The notes under the pieces are model-generated. The model did not search any database and had not been told where the DNA came from. It saw only the letters and a program-made list of their open reading frames with translations. A stretch of 64,000 bases of DNA from Sarcina sp034439435 (lineage in GTDB: Bacteria; Bacillota; Clostridia; Clostridiales; Clostridiaceae): positions 124,001 to 188,000 of the forward strand of contig NZ_JAPCKJ010000001.1 in the NCBI RefSeq assembly GCF_034439435.1. Direction: 5' to 3'. The position numbers were made by a program, and so were the translations under genes. This document shows positions 43,195 through 51,304 of this stretch, one piece after another. The first letter of the stretch is position 1; each line of letters opens with the position of its first letter.

Positions 43195-43665
43195 CTAATA
43201 TCTATTTCTTTCCTTAAGCTGTCTATCCATTTCTCTCTTATGAGCTTTTTCAAGCATTGTATCTCTCTTATCGTAGTTCTTCTTACCTCTACAAACACCT
43301 AAGTTAACCTTAACTCTTCCATTCTTTAAGTATAAAGAAAGTGGTATTAACGCAATACCCTGTTGTTGAACTATTCCAATCAATCTTTGTATTTCGCTTT
43401 TATGAAGAAGTAACTTTCTCTTTCTTAATGGATCAACATTAAATATGTTTCCTTGTTCATAAGGACTTATATGCATATTGTTAATATAGATTTCTCCATT
43501 ATATATATCTGCATAACAATCCTTTAAATTAACTCTTCCATTTCTAATAGATTTAACCTCTGTTCCAACTAAAGCTATACCTGCTTCCATAGCTTCATCA
43601 ACAAAGTAATCATGTCTAGCTTTTCTGTTCTCTGCTAATGTTTTATTGTCTTTTCTCTTTGCCAT
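43195..43665 (-). CDS. smpB: SsrA-binding protein SmpB
   Basis: 156-aa beta-barrel RNA-binding protein that brings tmRNA to stalled ribosomes. It has conserved KARHDYFVDEAMEAGIALVGTEVKSIRNGRVNLKDCYA, LHKSEIQRLIG, KGKKNYDKRDTMLEKAHKREMDR-type C-terminal tail (here CRGKKNYDKRDT). I set the start at ATG 43665, preceded by AGGTGAG. The GTG at 43674 lies inside that ribosome site. It follows rnr on the same strand, the usual Firmicute order, separated by a repeat region. Its RNA partner gene ssrA is in the same window. Confidence 0.97.
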   Translation of the reverse strand: MAKRKDNKTLAENRKARHDYFVDEAMEAGIALVGTEVKSIRNGRVNLKDCYADIYNGEIYINNMHISPYEQGNIFNVDPLRKRKLLLHKSEIQRLIGIVQQQGIALIPLSLYLKNGRVKVNLGVCRGKKNYDKRDTMLEKAHKREMDRQLKERNRY

Positions 43666-43902
43666 ACTTCTCACCTACTATGGTTATATTGAAAGCATAT
43701 CCATTCTAAAAGAACGATACACCTTTTATTTCTTCTTTTTTTACTATTTTAACATATTTACTATTTAAATGTAAATTCATAAAACTCTACTTGTTAGCAC
43801 TCTCTATACTTGCCCCTGTAAAAATCTTCAACTCACTTTATCCATTACCTAAATAGCTTTTCAATATACTAATTTCCCCAAATCAATAATTCTAATGTAT
43901 AT

Positions 43903-44025
43903 TAAGCTAATATATAAAACCTATAAATAAATAGAAAAAATATTGGTATGAATTTTTAGAATTTAAGCTATTGTTAAAAAGAATTCCCATAAAAAAAATT
44001 GAATTGTTTTTTGAAATAATTAAAC
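43903..44025. repeat. Half copy of the smpB-flanking repeat
   Basis: Aligns with the left arm of the 44059 repeat, sharing TTTTAGAATTTAAGC and ATTGAATTGTTTT in the same order and spacing, with intervening divergence. Confidence 0.55.
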
Positions 44026-44058
44026 CCTACTACACTAAGCACCAAAGCTCTTAATATA

Positions 44059-44343
44059 ATAGGTAGATATTATTAAAACTTATAGATAAGATGCAGCTAA
44101 TATCTGTATGAGTTTTAGAATTTAAGCACTCATGGAAAGAGGTTTACGTTAAGAAGATTGAATTGTTTTAATCAAGCACCTTTTCGTTCAACTCAAAGGT
44201 GTAAGTTCAAGCTTCCAAATTTAAAATTTGGGCTTTCACTTAAGTTTTCAATCTTTAGTAAACCTCTCGTAATGATTGCTATAAATTCTTAATGAGATAC
44301 AGTAATTATCAAAATCCATCTATAAGTTTTTATATCTACCTAT
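44059..44343. repeat. Large imperfect inverted repeat (about 285 bp)
   Basis: Left arm from 44059 and the reverse complement of the right arm ending 44343 match over about 120 nt: ATAGGTAGATAT, AACTTATAGAT, AGAATTTA, TCAT, AGAGGTTTAC and AGATTGAA occur in the same order. The central part contains two smaller hairpins (CACCTTT/AAAGGTG, and AAGC..CCAAAT/ATTTGG..GCTT). The transcript would fold into a long branched structure directly after rnr. Confidence 0.65.
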
Positions 44344-44345
44344 TA

Positions 44346-46604
44346 TTACAGTTCTTCCTCAGCAGATGCTTCTCTTGGTTCTATTATTTCAACCTTTCCT
44401 TCTGCCTCAAGCTCTTTTTTTACTTCTTCAAGTAAATCTTCTCTTTCTTCTGTTTCTTCTTCTTTTTCTTCAATAGTATACTTATCTTCAACTATTTCGA
44501 AGTAAACTTCTCTAGTATCCATTTCTACTTTTGAACAAATAACCTTAACCTTTTCTCCAAGCTTATAAACCTTCTTAGTTCTTTCTCCTATTAATTGAAG
44601 ATTTTCTTCATCATAGATGTAATAATCGTCTTTAAAGCTTGTTACATGTACAAGACCCTCTATTGTATTTGGAAGTTCAATAAATGCTCCAAAACCAGTA
44701 ACTGAAGAAATAATACCATCAAAGATTTCTCCAATTCTATCTTTCATGTACTCTGCCTTCTTAAGATCATTTGTCTCTCTTTCAGCTTCTTGAGCTATTC
44801 TTTCCATTTCTGATGATTGTTTAGATGCAGAATCAACGATACTTGTTAATCTCTTCTCTCTCTTAGAATCTATCTTTCCATTTATATATTCTTTTATTAT
44901 TCTATGAATTTGTAAGTCTGGATATCTTCTAATAGGTGAAGTAAAATGGCAATAATACTCAGCAGCTAATCCAAAGTGACCTGCACATTCTGGTGAGTAC
45001 TTAGCTTGCATCATACTTCTTAAAAGCAATGTATTTATTACCATTTCTTCATTCTTGCCTTTAACCTCTTCAACGATCTTTTGTAACTCTCTAGGTTCAA
45101 CCTCTTCTCCAAAGTTAAATGAATATCCTAAGCTATATGCAAAGTTCTTAAATCTTTGAAGTTTTTCATTATCTGGTTCCTCATGTATTCTATAAACAAA
45201 AGGTATTTCAGCCTTATTCATATATTCTGCTATAGTTTCATTACATACTAGCATGAATTCTTCTATAATTCTGTTTGCTATAGCTCTTTCATATGGTTTA
45301 ATTTCTATTGGCTTTCCTTTTTCATCTAATATGATTTTACATTCTGTAAACTCAAAGTCAATAGCTCCTCTTCCCATTCTTCTCTTATTTAAGATTTTGC
45401 AAAGCTCTTCCATAGCTTTAAAGTCATCTACTAAATCTTTATATCTTTCAATTAACTCTTGATCATTATCTCTTAATATCTTAGTTACATTAGTATAAGT
45501 CATTCTCTCATCAGTCTTAATTACACTTTCATGTATTGAATGATTAACTACATTTCCCTTATGATCTATTTCCATAAAGCAAGTTAATGCAAGTCTATTA
45601 ACCTGTGGATTTAATGAACATATTCCATTTGATAACTTCTTAGGAAGCATAGGAATAACTCTATCAACTAAGTAAACAGAAGTAGCTCTTTGGAATGCTT
45701 CTTTATCTAAAGGATTATTTTCCTTAACATAGTGAGTTACGTCCGCAATATGAACTCCTAATTTGTAGTTTCCATTTGGAAGTCTTTCTATAGATACAGC
45801 ATCATCTAAGTCCTTAGCATCTTCTCCATCTATAGTAACCATTCTTACATCTCTTAAATCTGTTCTTCTCTTAATTTCTGATTCTGGGATTTCCTCTGAG
45901 ATTTCTTCAGCAAAGGCTAAAACCTTTGGAGGGAATTCTTCTGGAAGGGCATATTTCTTAATTACAGTTATTATATCTAAGCCTAAATCTCCTCTGTTTC
46001 CTAGTATTTCTACTACTACTCCTTCTGGATTTTTTCTTTTACCACCATCTGGCCACTTAGTTATTTCAACAACAACAACGTTTCCTTTTTTAGCTCCATT
46101 TCCATCCTTCTTAGATATGAATATGTCATTTTGTATTCTTTGATCTTGTGGAAGCACAAATCCAAAGCTCTTATTATCTTCATATATTCCTATAATCTTT
46201 GTGTTAACTCTCTCAGTTATTCTAACTATTTCACCTTCACGTCTTTTGCCTTCAGCACTTTCTTTTACAACCTTACCTAATACTCTATCTCCGTTCATAG
46301 CACCCTTTAAAGCATTTTTAGGTATAAATACATCTTTCATGCCTTCTTCATCTGGAATAAGGAAACCAAAACCCTTTTGGTGTATTTGAATTTTACCAGC
46401 TATTAAGCCAACCTTATCTACTAATCCGAATCTATCTTCCTCATCTCTAGCTATTAGCCCTTCAGCTTCCATATCTTTAAAAACTTTCTTAAACTGTTTA
46501 TATTCAGCTTTATTTATATTAAATATCTTTGATAATTCTAGCATTGTCATTGGTCTATATGCCTCTTCTTTCATAAGACCTAAAATTATATCTTTTATTT
46601 TCAT
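44346..46604 (-). CDS. rnr: Ribonuclease R
   Basis: 752-aa 3'-5' exoribonuclease that degrades structured RNA and tmRNA-linked transcripts. Domain order: N-terminal winged helix (1-65), two cold-shock domains (about 70-215), RNB catalytic domain (about 255-580) with the metal-binding DGEDAKDLDDAV at 260-271 and HFTSPIRRYPDL-type motif, then S1 domain (about 640-720) and an acidic tail. GGAGG precedes the start. It belongs to the secG-rnr-smpB-ssrA neighbourhood common in Firmicutes. Confidence 0.97.
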   Translation of the reverse strand: MKIKDIILGLMKEEAYRPMTMLELSKIFNINKAEYKQFKKVFKDMEAEGLIARDEEDRFGLVDKVGLIAGKIQIHQKGFGFLIPDEEGMKDVFIPKNALKGAMNGDRVLGKVVKESAEGKRREGEIVRITERVNTKIIGIYEDNKSFGFVLPQDQRIQNDIFISKKDGNGAKKGNVVVVEITKWPDGGKRKNPEGVVVEILGNRGDLGLDIITVIKKYALPEEFPPKVLAFAEEISEEIPESEIKRRTDLRDVRMVTIDGEDAKDLDDAVSIERLPNGNYKLGVHIADVTHYVKENNPLDKEAFQRATSVYLVDRVIPMLPKKLSNGICSLNPQVNRLALTCFMEIDHKGNVVNHSIHESVIKTDERMTYTNVTKILRDNDQELIERYKDLVDDFKAMEELCKILNKRRMGRGAIDFEFTECKIILDEKGKPIEIKPYERAIANRIIEEFMLVCNETIAEYMNKAEIPFVYRIHEEPDNEKLQRFKNFAYSLGYSFNFGEEVEPRELQKIVEEVKGKNEEMVINTLLLRSMMQAKYSPECAGHFGLAAEYYCHFTSPIRRYPDLQIHRIIKEYINGKIDSKREKRLTSIVDSASKQSSEMERIAQEAERETNDLKKAEYMKDRIGEIFDGIISSVTGFGAFIELPNTIEGLVHVTSFKDDYYIYDEENLQLIGERTKKVYKLGEKVKVICSKVEMDTREVYFEIVEDKYTIEEKEEETEEREDLLEEVKKELEAEGKVEIIEPREASAEEEL

Positions 46605-46812
46605 GCTTTTTTCCTCCGTTCTATATATAGATTTTAATGCAACATTTTAATTGATTTATAGGTTATACCAAAGCTCTTTTTTCTTAACTTCCTAATACAT
46701 AAATAATCTAAAGCACCTAAGACTTTTGCCAAGATATATTAATTTATTCTCTTATTAATATGATATGTCTAAATCGTCTCTTTGATTAAGGAAATTCAAT
46801 CCAATATAATTC

Positions 46813-46841
46813 AAAAGCCACCCTAAAGTATATGGGTGGCC
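46813..46841 (-). terminator. Terminator of secG
   Basis: GCCACCC/GGGTGGC stem with short loop and TTTT on the minus strand, 12 nt past the secG stop. Confidence 0.88.
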
Positions 46842-46851
46842 AAATAAACAA

Positions 46852-47082
46852 CTATTTAACTAAATTTATAGCTAATGTATTTATAGCAAATAAGACAGAT
46901 GATATAACAGTAACTTTTATAAGTCTAGCTTCTCTAGTTCTACCCTTGTTTCTTGAAAAGAAACTATCTTGACTTCCTTGAATTAATCCACTTAATGCAT
47001 CTGCTTTACTTGGTTGCATCATTATTGAAACCAAAATTACTATAGCTAAAATAGTTTCGACCACTATTAAAATTGTATTCAT
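46852..47082 (-). CDS. secG: Preprotein translocase subunit SecG
   Basis: 76-aa small membrane subunit of the SecYEG channel. It has two hydrophobic helices (about 4-22 and 53-73) with the conserved MMQPSKADALSGLIQG loop between them. I set the start at ATG 47082 after TAGGAGG. The longer open frame to 47133 adds sequence not found in SecG. It sits upstream of rnr, the usual Firmicute order. Confidence 0.95.
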   Translation of the reverse strand: MNTILIVVETILAIVILVSIMMQPSKADALSGLIQGSQDSFFSRNKGRTREARLIKVTVISSVLFAINTLAINLVK

Positions 47083-47220
47083 AAGAAAACCTCCTAAGCT
47101 TTGTATAGTTGCATAATTCCATGAAATTATCATATCACACCAATGAAAATTTTACAATATTTATATTATTTTGTACACATAATTATAACAACCTACATAT
47201 TATATAGTTTAACTACTTTC

Positions 47221-47778
47221 TTATCTCCTTATACTATAAGATGCCCTTCTTAAAGCGCTTTCAATTACTCTATATAATACTAATCCTAAAACTGTATTTA
47301 GTGCAATTGAAGGTACCACAACAGTTAAAAATAATATAGAAAAATTAGCTGGTAATCCTACAATTATTTGAGCAGATCCTAAGAATAAAAGTCCACTTAT
47401 TAATGTTCCTAAAGGTAAAATAATTGTCATTAATATCTTATTTCTTTTTTCTAAAGATAATCTTCCTAATATATTAGATTTTTTTATTAATTCTATAAAC
47501 ATAAATATTATGAAAGCTGTAAAAAATTTATCTATTATATTTGGTAATTGTCCTCCTGGAAACTTAGTTGTCATAGCAGTAAATACTCCCATTAAAGTTC
47601 CTGAAATCATTGTAATCTTAAAGTTGTCATTTAATATAATTATTATAAATAACATGGTAAGTGCAAAATCTGGTTGCATAGGCAAGCCTAAAGCAGGTGT
47701 TATTTGATGTAATATTACTCCTATTGCTAGTAATAAGGCATTTATTGTTATAATTCTTGTATTATTTCTTATATTCAT
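47221..47778 (-). CDS. trpP: Tryptophan transporter TrpP-like
   Basis: 185 aa with five to six membrane helices, of the TrpP/YhaG-type family related to ECF S-components. Typical segments are HQITPALGLPMQPDFALTMLFIIII and TKFPGGQLPNIIDKFFTAF. The family imports tryptophan. A T-box leader 240 bp upstream with a candidate UGG specifier supports the tryptophan assignment. TAGGAGG precedes ATG. There is no dedicated ATPase nearby. Confidence 0.85.
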   Translation of the reverse strand: MNIRNNTRIITINALLLAIGVILHQITPALGLPMQPDFALTMLFIIIILNDNFKITMISGTLMGVFTAMTTKFPGGQLPNIIDKFFTAFIIFMFIELIKKSNILGRLSLEKRNKILMTIILPLGTLISGLLFLGSAQIIVGLPANFSILFLTVVVPSIALNTVLGLVLYRVIESALRRASYSIRR

Positions 47779-48021
47779 TTTAAATCCTCCTAATAATATC
47801 TCTTAGATAAAGTTTTTTCTAAAAATTATCTTTTAAAATAATATTGCTTTTTATATAGGTTTAAAGTACTACTCTGAAATTAAATTTACTTTAACCACGA
47901 ACTTATAAACTAGTTCTTCTCCACAAGGGAGCTTCTAACTTTAAAACTTTTTTCTTATTTTCATATTCACTTTTAAAACTTCATTTCATCTTTAAACTCC
48001 CTCCTTTAATTTTTTGTAAAA
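47779..48021 (-). promoter_or_regulatory. Leader region between T-box terminator and trpP
   Basis: About 240 nt of 5' UTR after the T-box terminator. AT-rich, no ORF. It holds only the trpP ribosome site. Confidence 0.5.
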
Positions 48022-48335
48022 TAAAAAAACTCCGTCCTAAAAATAGGACGAAGTTGAATCCGCGATACCACCTAATTTATATTAGTTATTGTATTTTAAT
48101 TATGATTAAAAATACCTAGCTAGGGTTTAAACTTAAAATACTTACTAATATCTCTCATTTTCAAGTACTAACATACTCTATCTGCTATAAGGTGCAGCCC
48201 ACCATTCCACTACTTTCTTAAATAGATTTCATTTCATTCCTCCAAGGTCCATTCACTAAACTCTTTCTTGCCAAATTTCCACCATCATTGACTCTCTTTA
48301 TTGAAGCTAAGTTTACCTACTTACTCCTTTTCAAA
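48022..48335 (-). promoter_or_regulatory. T-box riboswitch, probably tryptophan-specific
   Basis: A minus-strand leader with the T-box sequence AGGTGGTATCGCGG (48060-48073) and then a strong terminator (AACTTCGTCCT...AGGACGGAGTT plus T-run, 48024-48054). The stem I side begins near 48335 with AGTAAGTAGG and contains a GATGGTG-type conserved loop. The codon TGG in GTGAATGGACC (48249-48251) is a plausible specifier. Uncharged tRNA-Trp would favour readthrough into trpP. The specifier choice is helped by the downstream gene and needs folding to confirm. Confidence 0.85.
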
Positions 48336-48345
48336 GGATTATTGA

Positions 48346-48778
48346 ATATTATCTTTTTTTTTATATTACTTGATTAATGTACTATTTTCAATAATTAAAA
48401 TTATTTTATCGTTTTTTCTTTATAATTTATATTATTATATTATATCTCCTTAATAAATGTTCATACCTTTTTTTACATATTTTAAGTAAAGCTTATTTTT
48501 AACCTACTTTTTATTTCTATCCTATTTTAAGGGCAATTTTTAAAATTAACTATTTCATTTTCATCTTAAAATCAACACTCAACTAAAACATAACCTAAAA
48601 TTAATATTTATAAAAATACTTATAAAAAACAAAAAGATTTTGTATGAAAACAGAATCATTAAACTTATAAATAACCATTCATTTATAAATCTATTAACCT
48701 ATTCTCATACAAAATCCTTTTATTAACTTATTTTTTCAAAGTAACACAGATTACCTCTTAGTTCTATAATTTTTAAAG
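48346..48778. other. Intergenic region with long hairpin terminator
   Basis: AT-rich gap holding the T-box promoter and the terminator of the 101-aa gene (48628-48722). Nothing else seen. Confidence 0.5.
48628..48722 (-). terminator. Terminator of the 101-aa protein gene
   Basis: AAAAGGATTTTGTATGA pairs with TCATACAAAATCTTTTT across a loop that itself holds a TTTATAAAT hairpin. It is followed by a T-run. Confidence 0.65.
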
Positions 48779-49084
48779 TTATTTACGTCTTTTAAGTACA
48801 ACCTGTTGAACTGGCACTAGACCCCAATTTAAATTTCTATCAAATAATAAATACTTTTTTCCATCTATTAATAATGTTCTAGAATCAAGAATTTCACATC
48901 TTTTACCTTCCGCTCTTAAATGCTCTACTGTAGCATTTCTTAAATCATTTATATTATAGTATCTATAATCCAACTCAAAGACCTTACTATTTTTCTTATA
49001 AATTGTTGGAATACCATAATAAGCAGTTACTCTTAATACTACAATTAATAAAAATCCTAATACACCTCCGAATGATCCATCCAT
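48779..49084 (-). CDS. Small membrane-anchored hypothetical protein, 101 aa
   Basis: One N-terminal hydrophobic helix (GGVLGFLLIVVLRVTAYYGIP) is followed by a soluble domain of about 70 residues (VEHLRAEGKRCEILDSRTLLIDGKKYLLFDRNLNWG) with a basic C-terminus. No family recognised. I placed the start at ATG 49084, 7 nt after AGAAGTG. The GTG at 49093 overlaps that site. It lies between eno and trpP on the same strand with its own terminator. Confidence 0.7.
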   Translation of the reverse strand: MDGSFGGVLGFLLIVVLRVTAYYGIPTIYKKNSKVFELDYRYYNINDLRNATVEHLRAEGKRCEILDSRTLLIDGKKYLLFDRNLNWGLVPVQQVVLKRRK

Positions 49085-49246
49085 AAAGTTCACTTCTTTT
49101 ATACTACCTATTTACATTATGTTAACATATTTTTCACTTTAATTCAATAATTTGGAATATTTTAAACAAATTTTCTTTTATTGCTTTATTATCATTTACG
49201 AGTATATTATTTAAGATATAAATGTATTTTATGAATATAAAAATAA

Positions 49247-49277
49247 AAGAACCTCTAAGAAAACTTAGAAGTTCTTT
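49247..49277 (-). terminator. Terminator of eno
   Basis: AAAGAACCTCTAAG/CTTAGAAGTTCTTT stem with 4-nt loop and T-run on the minus strand, about 40 nt past the stop. Confidence 0.9.
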
Positions 49278-49315
49278 GTTTATATAATATCTTATTTATC
49301 TTTGCAACATTAAGA

Positions 49316-50611
49316 TTATTTTGAAAGATTGAAGAATGCATTGATTCCTCTGTATTCAGCCACGTCACCTAATTCTTCATTTATTCTGATTAATTGGTTG
49401 TATTTAGCTACTCTTTCACTTCTTGCTGGAGCACCAGTTTTTATTTGACCTGCATTAACTGCAACAACTAAGTCTGCTATAGTTGTATCTTCAGTTTCTC
49501 CTGATCTATGAGAAACAACAGCTGTGTATCCTGCTCTATTAGCCATTTCTATAGCATTTAAAGTTTCTGTTAATGTTCCTATTTGGTTAAGTTTGATTAA
49601 GATTGAGTTAGCAATTCCTTTTTCTATTCCAGTTTTTAATCTTTCTGTGTTTGTAACGAATAGGTCATCACCAACTAATTGAACTCTCTTACCAAGTCTT
49701 TCAGTCATAAGTTTCCAACCTTCCCAATCTTCTTCTGCCATACCATCTTCAATTGAGATTATTGGATATTTGTTAACCCAGTCTTCAAAGAAATCAACCA
49801 TTTCAGAAGCTGATAAAGTTTTTCCTTCATTCTCTAATACATATTTTCCATCTTTATAGTATTCAGATGAAGCTGCATCTATTGCTATGAAGAAGTCTTT
49901 TCCTGCTGTGTATCCAGCTTTTTCGATAGCTTCTAAAATAACTTCTATTGCTTCTGCATTTGATTTTAAGTCTGGAGCAAATCCACCTTCATCACCAACA
50001 CCAGTTGAATATCCTTTTGAATTTAAAGTTTTCTTTAATGCATGATAAACTTCTGAACAAGCTCTTACAGCTTTTTCAAAGCAATCAAATCCTACTGGCA
50101 TTACCATGAATTCTTGGATGTCTACTGAGTTATCAGCATGACTTCCTCCGTTTATTATATTCATCATTGGAACTGGTAAAACCTTAGCATTTACTCCTCC
50201 AATGTATTGATATAAAGGCATTCCTAAATAATTAGCTGCTGCTCTAGCAACTGCTAAAGAAACTCCTAAGATTGCATTAGCTCCTAATTTACCTTTGTTT
50301 TTAGTTCCGTCTAATTCTATAAGAGTTTTGTCTATGTGTACTTGATCTAATACATTTAATCCTATAATTTCTTCAGCAATTGTATCATTAACATTTTCTA
50401 CTGCCTTTTCTACACCTTTTCCTAGGTATTTATCCTTATCGCCATCTCTTAATTCAACAGCTTCATATATACCTGTTGAAGCCCCTGAAGGAACTGCAGC
50501 TCTTCCAACTGTTCCATCCTCTAAGTAAACTTCAACCTCTACTGTTGGAAAGCTTCTTGAATCTAAAATTTGTCTTGCTACCACATCAATTATTTCAATA
50601 TATTGTTTCAT
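49316..50611 (-). CDS. eno: Enolase (phosphopyruvate hydratase)
   Basis: 431-aa glycolytic enzyme converting 2-phosphoglycerate to phosphoenolpyruvate. Family blocks are complete: ILDSRSFPTVEVEV, GRAAVPSGASTGIYEAVELRDGD, MNIINGGSHADNSVDIQEFMVMP, VGDEGGFAPDL, SIEDGMAEEDWEGW, GDDLFVTN, catalytic Lys region LIKLNQIGTLTET and SHRSGETEDTTIADL. AAGGAGG supports the start. It is separate from the gap-pgk-tpiA-gpmI block by about 7 kb. Confidence 0.98.
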   Translation of the reverse strand: MKQYIEIIDVVARQILDSRSFPTVEVEVYLEDGTVGRAAVPSGASTGIYEAVELRDGDKDKYLGKGVEKAVENVNDTIAEEIIGLNVLDQVHIDKTLIELDGTKNKGKLGANAILGVSLAVARAAANYLGMPLYQYIGGVNAKVLPVPMMNIINGGSHADNSVDIQEFMVMPVGFDCFEKAVRACSEVYHALKKTLNSKGYSTGVGDEGGFAPDLKSNAEAIEVILEAIEKAGYTAGKDFFIAIDAASSEYYKDGKYVLENEGKTLSASEMVDFFEDWVNKYPIISIEDGMAEEDWEGWKLMTERLGKRVQLVGDDLFVTNTERLKTGIEKGIANSILIKLNQIGTLTETLNAIEMANRAGYTAVVSHRSGETEDTTIADLVVAVNAGQIKTGAPARSERVAKYNQLIRINEELGDVAEYRGINAFFNLSK

Positions 50612-50922
50612 CTTTAAATTCCTCCTTAAAAAAATTGAAATTAATCCTCAATTATTTTTATTTTGTGCTTTTCTAATAAATTTTATGCCTTAATTCTAAT
50701 CTATTTTTTTTAGAAAAAATATGATTCAAATCACATTTATTGAAAATGATTATCAACAGTTCTTTTTTTAGGAAAATATCTCATAAAACCCTATAAAAAT
50801 TATAATTAATCCATATATTATGTCTAGATATTTACTAAAAATTTTAGCCAGTTTATTTTTCTATTACTTAAAATAAAACAAAATTAAAAGAGGACTATTT
50901 AGCCCTCTTAATATACCTTATT
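50612..50922. other. Intergenic region upstream of eno
   Basis: Promoter region of eno, AT-rich, with the terminator of the 46-aa ORF at 50888-50909. No other element seen. Confidence 0.5.
50888..50909 (-). terminator. Terminator of the 46-aa ORF
   Basis: AAGAGG/CCTCTT stem with 10-nt loop, then TTAATTTTGTTTT on the minus strand. Confidence 0.7.
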
Positions 50923-51063
50923 CTAAAGTCCTTTTGTATTAGCTATTCCAGCCTGCTTTGCTGTATTACTTGTACTATTAAATCCTGTTTTAGACTTTGA
51001 AGATTCAGCATTATGTTGCTTCATACTTTGTTGCATTCCATTTAAGGTTTTTTGCTTGCTCAT
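50923..51063 (-). CDS. Small polar hypothetical protein, 46 aa, possible spore protein
   Basis: A 46-codon gene with AAGGAGTGA 7 nt ahead of ATG and its own terminator. The product is Gln/Asn/Ser/Lys-rich with no hydrophobic core (QQSMKQHNAESSKSKTGFNS, ending KQAGIANTKGL). The composition recalls gamma-type small acid-soluble or other minor spore proteins, but there is no diagnostic motif. The initiation signal and reading-frame length make it a convincing gene. Function is unknown. Confidence 0.7.
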   Translation of the reverse strand: MSKQKTLNGMQQSMKQHNAESSKSKTGFNSTSNTAKQAGIANTKGL

Positions 51064-51245
51064 AATATTCACTCCTTATCATTAGTTATTAATTAAATTC
51101 TTTTTTATTATTTGCTTTATTTAAATATTTATAAATGGAAATTTCATATTTTTATAACTTTCATTTTAAATTATGGTCTTATTTAGTATTAAAACAAGCT
51201 TATGACTCTATCTAAAAATAGAAATTCTAAAAATTAGTATAAAAT

Positions 51246-51294
51246 AAAAAAGACTCTCCTAAACAAGATGATTTTCTCAACTCTTTAGGACAGC
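51246..51294 (-). terminator. Terminator of the GadC-like gene
   Basis: GGCTGTCCTAAA pairs with TTTAGGAGAGTC across a loop, followed by six T on the minus strand. Confidence 0.8.
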
Positions 51295-51304
51295 CTTCTT
51301 TAAA

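Larger units (their letters stand above)
43666..44345. other. Long non-coding region between rnr and smpB, rich in repeats
   Basis: No gene. It contains a half copy of a repeat (about 43903-44025) and the large inverted repeat at 44059-44343, which reaches the rnr stop codon. Confidence 0.7.

Noticed and set aside
2876..44343. CRISPR arrays
   Set aside because: No regularly spaced direct repeats were found. The repeats seen are inverted, isolated or operator-like.
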